Below, one piece after another: positions 58,501 through 64,000 of a DNA stretch of 64,000 nt (position 1 is its first letter; every line of letters begins with the position of its first letter). The position numbers were made by a program, and so were the translations under genes. The notes below the pieces were generated by a model. The model saw only the letters and a program-made list of their open reading frames with translations, was not told the origin of the DNA and did no database searches. The DNA is from Metallyticus violacea (taxonomy: Eukaryota; Arthropoda; Insecta; Mantodea; Metallyticidae): assembly GCA_030762175.1 (NCBI GenBank), contig CM060831.1, positions 29,151,001 to 29,215,000 on the forward strand, written 5' to 3'.

Positions 58501-60462
58501 TGCAGCGGCAGAAGTTTGCTAGGCTTTCGTTTAAATGCATCCTTCTTAAGATTTTTAACTCTTAAAAATTATTTATTGATGTGCATGTTTTCAATTTTTA
58601 GATTTTTTAAACAAAATTTTATAGTACAGTTACTGAACAAACAAGCATAGATTTTATTTCAATTTACTATGCACCATAACTTGTTACTTCATTTAAATTT
58701 GTCTGCTTATTAATGCATGTTTACAAAGCTCACAGAGGTAGGTTAGGGCCCTCGAATATATTACGGAAGTCGACATGATAGCTAACAATATTGTTTTCAA
58801 CTATTACATTTACAACATTGCAAAATTAATGACCTAAATAAAAAAAAATCAACATTATTTCTTTCCATAATCAATATGCAGATTAACAATAAATAATTTT
58901 AAACTAGTACAATAATAATTACATTGCACGGTATAATGAAATAATTTCAAATTTACCTTCTGCCTTGACACAGTTTATATATATATATATATATATCAAT
59001 TGTATTATTCTCAATGTTCTTCTAGTTTCTTCAATAAATATTTAATTGACACATCTATCTTATTTGTAAATTATTTCTGAAAAATATTTATATAAATAAT
59101 ACATTTGTATAATGAGAGGAAGACGCACATAAAATGGATCGTTCGTTCTTAAAAGAAAGAGTGTCCACATGAATATGGAAATCAGCATATCTAATTAATT
59201 AATAATAATGCATTATAATTTAAGTAAAATTGTATAAAAAAGAAAGAAAAGAAGCAGTACAAGTATATAATCAATAGGTTAAGCGTTAAATAAAACCTCA
59301 GAAATGTATAGGTGGAAGTTAACAATCTGTAAATGTCTTTGAGAATACGAGTGGTGATCTTTTAACTTTCAAGAAAACACATCTAAAATTTCTTAAAGAA
59401 ATTAGAAGTAAATTCGACAAAGACCCCGAGCACCGAAAACGAAACCTATTACTGAGTAATTGAAGATAGTGGTGTTAAAGTATTACTGAGGAAAGGGATG
59501 CAAAACTCATTCACTCTTCATCCACCTGTTGAGTGTGAATCAATAACTGTAGTTAGCTCTTTATAGCTGCTGTTCCCCTAATAGAGCCATCGTCTAAAAT
59601 TCAGTTTACCTCTTCATCAACGTCCTATACACAAAAAGTATGGGGGGGAGAACTTATTTGTATAATTTTTATATTTTTGTATTGTTTTCTATTTAACGTT
59701 CCTCAAAACGAGAAGGTCTATAAAGACGATATGAGTGCATAAATGAGCGCACAACGCTTAGAGTCACGGGGTAAGGAAAATTTCCGGAAAAACATTATTC
59801 AGGCAACTGACCTCACGCAATTCGCACCCGGAATTTCTGGTTTTGCATGCAGATGCATTGGCCGCAAGATCACGGAAGCGGTTAGAAGTGTGATGACTTT
59901 TCATCCTGAATCACGAAGGCACAGATACTTAAATGAATATGACCTAGAGATTTAGTTTATAGTTCTATAGTGCTTACATGCATTTGTGTCTTTTATAAAC
60001 AAAATGAAATGAAAAGTAAAAGCATATTATATTGTTGCTATAGCGAAAACAAAAACAATCTGTTTATAGCTAAGAAAATACATAATTTTGCATTATAAAC
60101 AGTCACAATCGGTGACCCCGATAACAATGCATGATACCATGTAGTTATGTAAAATGGAGAATGATTAAAATATCGTAAATAGCCCCAAGGTATGAAGCAA
60201 TAAAAAACAATTATAATCAAAATGCTTGCTGATAACTACAGGTAGGTATTCCAGTATTCACCAAGAGGCAGCCAGGATGAAATGAAAATAAATTAAAAGT
60301 GAAAAAAGCTAGGAATATAGAAAAAGAAAAGAAATAAAAGTAAAGTAAAGAGACAACAAGGAAAAGTGAACAGTGAAATATTACAATAAACTCAAAATAT
60401 AATTAGGAAACCTAAATAAACCATAAGAAAAGAAATCAAGAGAAAAAAAGGAAACGATATGA
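58501..60462. other. no gene recognised; GC-richer island at 59.74-59.94 kb
   Basis: AT-rich except 59740-59935, which carries a 70-codon open frame (plus) with FAPGISGFACRCIGRK that I cannot place, and motifs such as TTGCATGCAGATGCATTGG. It could be a small exon, a regulatory island or old repeat. A short (AT)n lies at 58979-58997. Confidence 0.4.
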
Positions 60463-60690
60463 GAGTGCCTCCCAGGTACAGTGGTAGCCTTTGCGACTGC
60501 TAATCCGAAGGTCCTGGGTTCCAATCCCATCAGATTAAGCAGGCTGGAAAGGGTTTTTTCGGGATTTTCCGTACCCTGAGAAAGTGAATGCCGAAGAGCT
60601 ACAAGGACTCCGAGTTCAATTGCGTTCAGTTCATAATATACAGACGTCGCGAGTTGATCTATGTAGTCAAAACGATGATAAATTAAAAAA
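60463..60690 (+). repeat. SINE family D
   Basis: Head 'CCTCCCAGGTACAGTGGTAG', 'GCGACTGCTAATCCGAAGG' (Ser-GCT-like anticodon arm), B box GGGTTCCAATCCC, body 'CCCTGAGAAAGTGAATGCCG', ending in an A run of 13 at 60685-60699. Confidence 0.88.
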
Positions 60691-62039
60691 AAAAAAAATA
60701 GCAGTTCTGTGATGCAATAAACCATTTCCCGTTTGCTGGAAAATAAAGATGTTTTACCGTGCGCTCAGAATCGTATATTCGAGACCTGTCACCAAAATAC
60801 GGCAGCCTTAAACTGAGGGAGGATCAAGAGGGAAAGCAAAGTTTTCATGAAGAAACAGAAAAAGAAGAGTTCATATTGATATTAATGAAATTCATAGCTA
60901 ATATTTCAATTTAATAATGTTATCTTTGGCTATCCTTGTAAATTTTACTTTTTATATTTCCTACACTTCGAACTATTTTAGTGTAATTTAGTTACTGGCA
61001 GGAGAATGGTGTAATTTGTGTCTTTTGTAAACATGTATAGTGCAACAAACATGGAAAAATGAAAGTATATTGCGTTGTTGCTACAGCGAAAACAAAAAGT
61101 TCCTCAATAACTACGAAAATGAATAATTTACCTAATATTATAAATAGTCACAGTTAATTTTTATATTTTACTATCATAAAATGTGTATGTTTTGTTTCTG
61201 GAAAAACGTAAAATATTATTTATTACTAGCTGCAGCGATATTCTTTTACAACGTGCATAATATGTCCCTGTTTATTAATAGGTATACAAGTGGGTTTTTC
61301 TAGTACAGTTTTTAGCCATATGAACCATCAAAAACGTTAAAAATAAATTAAAAGCATTAGATTATATAAATGCAAATAAGTTATAAATTTTAGTTTTGAA
61401 ATAAACTTGTTCTTAGCTCTCTTGTAACATCACTCTTTTGGGAGTTATAAAGTGTGGCGAGTAGTGCAAGAGAAATGTGCGTTTCAAAGTAGCACATACC
61501 TCTGACGAGCTTACACATCTGTAAATGAACAATGCGCGGAGCATTTGTGATAACTTAAAAGTAGTTTCAATGTTATCAGACTACCAGAAGTAGTTAGTAT
61601 GCGTCTAGAGCAATGACAAGTTAAAGTGAATGTGACAAATGGTAAATTCAATAACACCATTGCATATTAAACTAGGCCTAATGGAGATATTTGCCAAAGT
61701 ACTGCAACGCGATTGTCGTACATTTCAATATTTGCATGAGGTGCTGCCAAAAATAAGTGAAGGACAGTTTCATTGACTGAATTTAAAAAAAATCCGATTT
61801 ATTATCCTAATTTCCAGAACACTCCATTCCTGAAGGACTTGACTGCGTGGTTTTCATATAAAAAAAAAGTAGCAAACAATTTGCTAGACAATGTAAAGCT
61901 GCGGATTACTAGAGCATTGTTTCTCAAATTGTGACAGTTTTTCATGAAGTAGGATGCAATGTGTCTCTTAAATTGCATTTTCAGCAGTTCCAAAGTACTT
62001 TTCCCGTGACGAAAACTGATATAAGGGCAAATGGAATCA
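60691..62039. other. no gene recognised
   Basis: AT-rich DNA on the 5' side of HAND. No exon signature. Confidence 0.5.
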
Positions 62040-62305
62040 CTGTATGGTGGTCTAGTGGTAACCATGCCTCCTAAACCCAAGTTCGCGGGTTCAAACCCGA
62101 CCAGGATCGATGAATTTTTTCGGGCGTAAAAATGCAAAGTGTGGCTTCCTTCGGAAGGGAAGTAAATCCGTGGGTCCCGTGTCGTACATTTACGGCACGA
62201 AAAAGAACCTCAAGCCTGAAAGAGAGGCTTCTGAGCAAAATTTGTCTGCCGTTTCACGCCCTGATCTCAGATGTTAAAGAACATGCATAAATAAACCAAA
62301 TCAGC
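62040..62305 (+). repeat. SINE family A
   Basis: Head 'GTATGGTGGTCTAGTGGTAA', B box GGTTCAAACCCGACC, body 'TTCGGGCGTAAAAATGC', tail 'ATAAATAAACCAAATC'. A short deletion lies in the tail. Confidence 0.93.
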
Positions 62306-62309
62306 AAAA

Positions 62310-63070
62310 GCTATATTATTTTCTCTCGATTATGGGTTCCCACAGGGGTCGATTTTGGGTCCCCTACTTTTCACATGAATCATCTTAATGTTGCATGTAA
62401 GCTGATAATATGTCAACAGCAGTGAGTGCCAGTGATTTGAACTCTTTGAGGTTTAAAGTTATATGCGTTGTAAATTATTTAAATGTTGGTGTGCACTAAT
62501 AATTAATAGTGAATGTAGATAAAACTGCTTGTTTATATTTTAGCAATAAGAGTTTATTTCCTTTAACTTTCATTTGCCATATTTTTACCTTATATCCTAC
62601 GATGACAACTAACTTTTTAGACAGTCATTTATCCTGGAAGACCCATATCGTTTTAATATATAACAAATGAAATAAAACAGCTTTGGTTTTAATAACTTAA
62701 CAATTATTTATTTTGTTTTAAAACATCCTGTTTTATCGTAAGTTGGACACAGCTATTGATGAGGGTGTTTACAATACAGAGGATCATTTTTAAACTTATA
62801 CCTAAGGACTCACTGAAGGATGTTTTTAAGGAGTATAACATATTTAATATAACTGATTTGTTGGTGTACAATGAAGTTATTATCTTAAACAGGGAAGTAC
62901 ACAATTATTTTACAGGGCAAAGAAATAATAAACATATTTGCAATTATGTCAGGGTTACATGTTCCAGGTCATGTTTTAGTCTTGCAAGTAGAACTGGTAA
63001 CAAACTATCTATGGAAAATTTAAATGTAACAAGTGCCAATGCTTTTAAAATAGTTTTGAGACAATATTAA
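62310..63070 (+). pseudogene. LINE reverse transcriptase, palm to C-terminus, decayed
   Basis: The copy starts with GFPQGSILGPLLF (RT motif 4) at 62335-62371, just after the SINE. 'VNVDKTACLYFSNKS' and 'FLDSHLSWKTHI' follow at 62510-62650. A cleaner 104-codon run at 62756-63070 then reads IQRIIFKLIPKDSLKDVFKE with 'YNIFNITDLLVYNEVI'. The YADD box is spoiled by frameshift. The layout fits a Jockey/CR1-like element. The SINE A copy at 62040 abuts the break. Confidence 0.8.
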
Positions 63071-64000
63071 CTAAAACACATTTGTATTTTAAGTGAATTT
63101 TAAAATTTTTTAAATTTTATTGGCGAGTATATTTGCACTGTGTATGTAGAAAAAAAAGTCATATCTATCTATAAACAGAACTTATTTTCAACAGTTTAGC
63201 TAATCCGGTAAGTTTCATTATATCGCACAGTGTGTTTACTTGAACTCAAAAACGGTAGTACATGGTAGAGCGAAACTAAAAGCACTTCTGAAATCAGCAC
63301 GAAAAATCGCATTTAATTCAAATATGTTTGCTCAAGAAACATTCAACAACATAAAAAGTATAGCTTTTAGTATTACGGAGCGGGTTTTAATGTTGTAAAA
63401 TTTTAAATAGTTATTTTTATTCAATAAAAAATGAAAAAGCTATAAAACGTAGAAAAGATATATTTTGTTGTGGTAAAACATTTATGTATTAAAACAGAGA
63501 AAAATATTTGTCAAAATACCTATTACGACTGAATATGAACTACTAGTATCTCTCTTAGAACTGCAGTGAACAATAAAAGTCACCTCCAAATTATACATCA
63601 AGAATGCATGCCGATTATCCCTAAACAATGCCTTATAGTGCGAAAATGAACTTTTCAATATTACAAGATATCATTTTTACCTTTTAAAAGAGAGGTCAGA
63701 TACTAACACTGTAAATATCATTACTTGTAAATTATGCACTCTAGAACTTGAGCAAATGTACACATATTTTATTCCCATAGTTTTTCCGGAACAAATTTGC
63801 AAATTATGATCCGAGGAGAAATTTTAATTTGTAACATTCTTTAGGCTTTCAGCGTTGGCGTTATTATTGGAGTTTATCTTTACCGAACTTTGGATACACA
63901 TTAAAGGTGCGCAAATAAAAGATAAAGTTTCCCATAACGTCTCTTCTGTTTTTATGGGCTGCTGAACACCCCTGATAAAATTATAGGCATGCTGGAGCTA
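63071..64000. other. no gene recognised
   Basis: AT-rich to the end of the window. Any HAND first exon would be expected beyond this edge. Confidence 0.5.

Noticed and set aside
1..64000. A bacterial-style operon, phage or defence system
   Set aside because: There are no clustered long ORFs or ribosome-binding sites; the introns, SINEs and LINEs show an animal nuclear genome.

Overview
This window is eukaryotic, almost certainly from a large, repeat-rich insect genome. The only confidently recognised host gene is split by a 25.7 kb intron. The rest is AT-rich non-coding DNA packed with tRNA-derived SINEs, decayed LINEs, several superfamilies of dead DNA transposons and many microsatellites. 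The HAND sequence, a DUF4817-type DDE transposon family and the SINE load fit a polyneopteran insect such as a cockroach or termite. That placement is inference; no marker here fixes the species.

Host gene. HAND, the bHLH transcription factor of heart and visceral mesoderm development, lies on the minus strand. A 611-base internal exon at 56271-56881 carries the whole bHLH domain. The last coding exon is at 30436-30549: 37 codons plus stop, ending in the HAND signature GWPQHVWALELK. The donor (56270) and acceptor (30551) are canonical and both are phase 0, so the two exons join in frame. The first coding exon is not in the sequence I could read and probably lies beyond position 64000. A second possible host gene is a putative first exon on the plus strand at 5821-5882, behind a CCAAT-box promoter-like stretch; its product is not identified.

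Layout. 1-5 kb: SINEs and a truncated DUF4817-type transposase. 5.6-5.9 kb: the candidate promoter and first exon. 6-14 kb: A-rich DNA, microsatellites, two LINE tails and SINEs. 14.8-15.1 kb: a higher-GC island with GATA motifs. 15.9-25 kb: decayed mariner, LINE and DUF4817 pieces, plus a 0.5 kb repeat present twice. 27-29 kb: a SINE and a mariner fragment just downstream of HAND. 30.4-56.9 kb: the HAND terminal exon, its large intron and the bHLH exon. The intron holds a foldback element, a cluster of tRNA-Val-like repeats, a DUF4817-type transposase, a mariner, a PIF/Harbinger element, a SINE-in-SINE nest, a second foldback element and a possible regulatory island at 46.0-46.26 kb. 57-64 kb: the 5' side of HAND with SINEs, a hAT fragment and a LINE fragment.

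The genes do not form an operon or a new defence-like system. The most informative items are the reconstructed HAND gene structure, the candidate regulatory islands around and inside it, and the transposon nests whose target-site duplications can be read directly.
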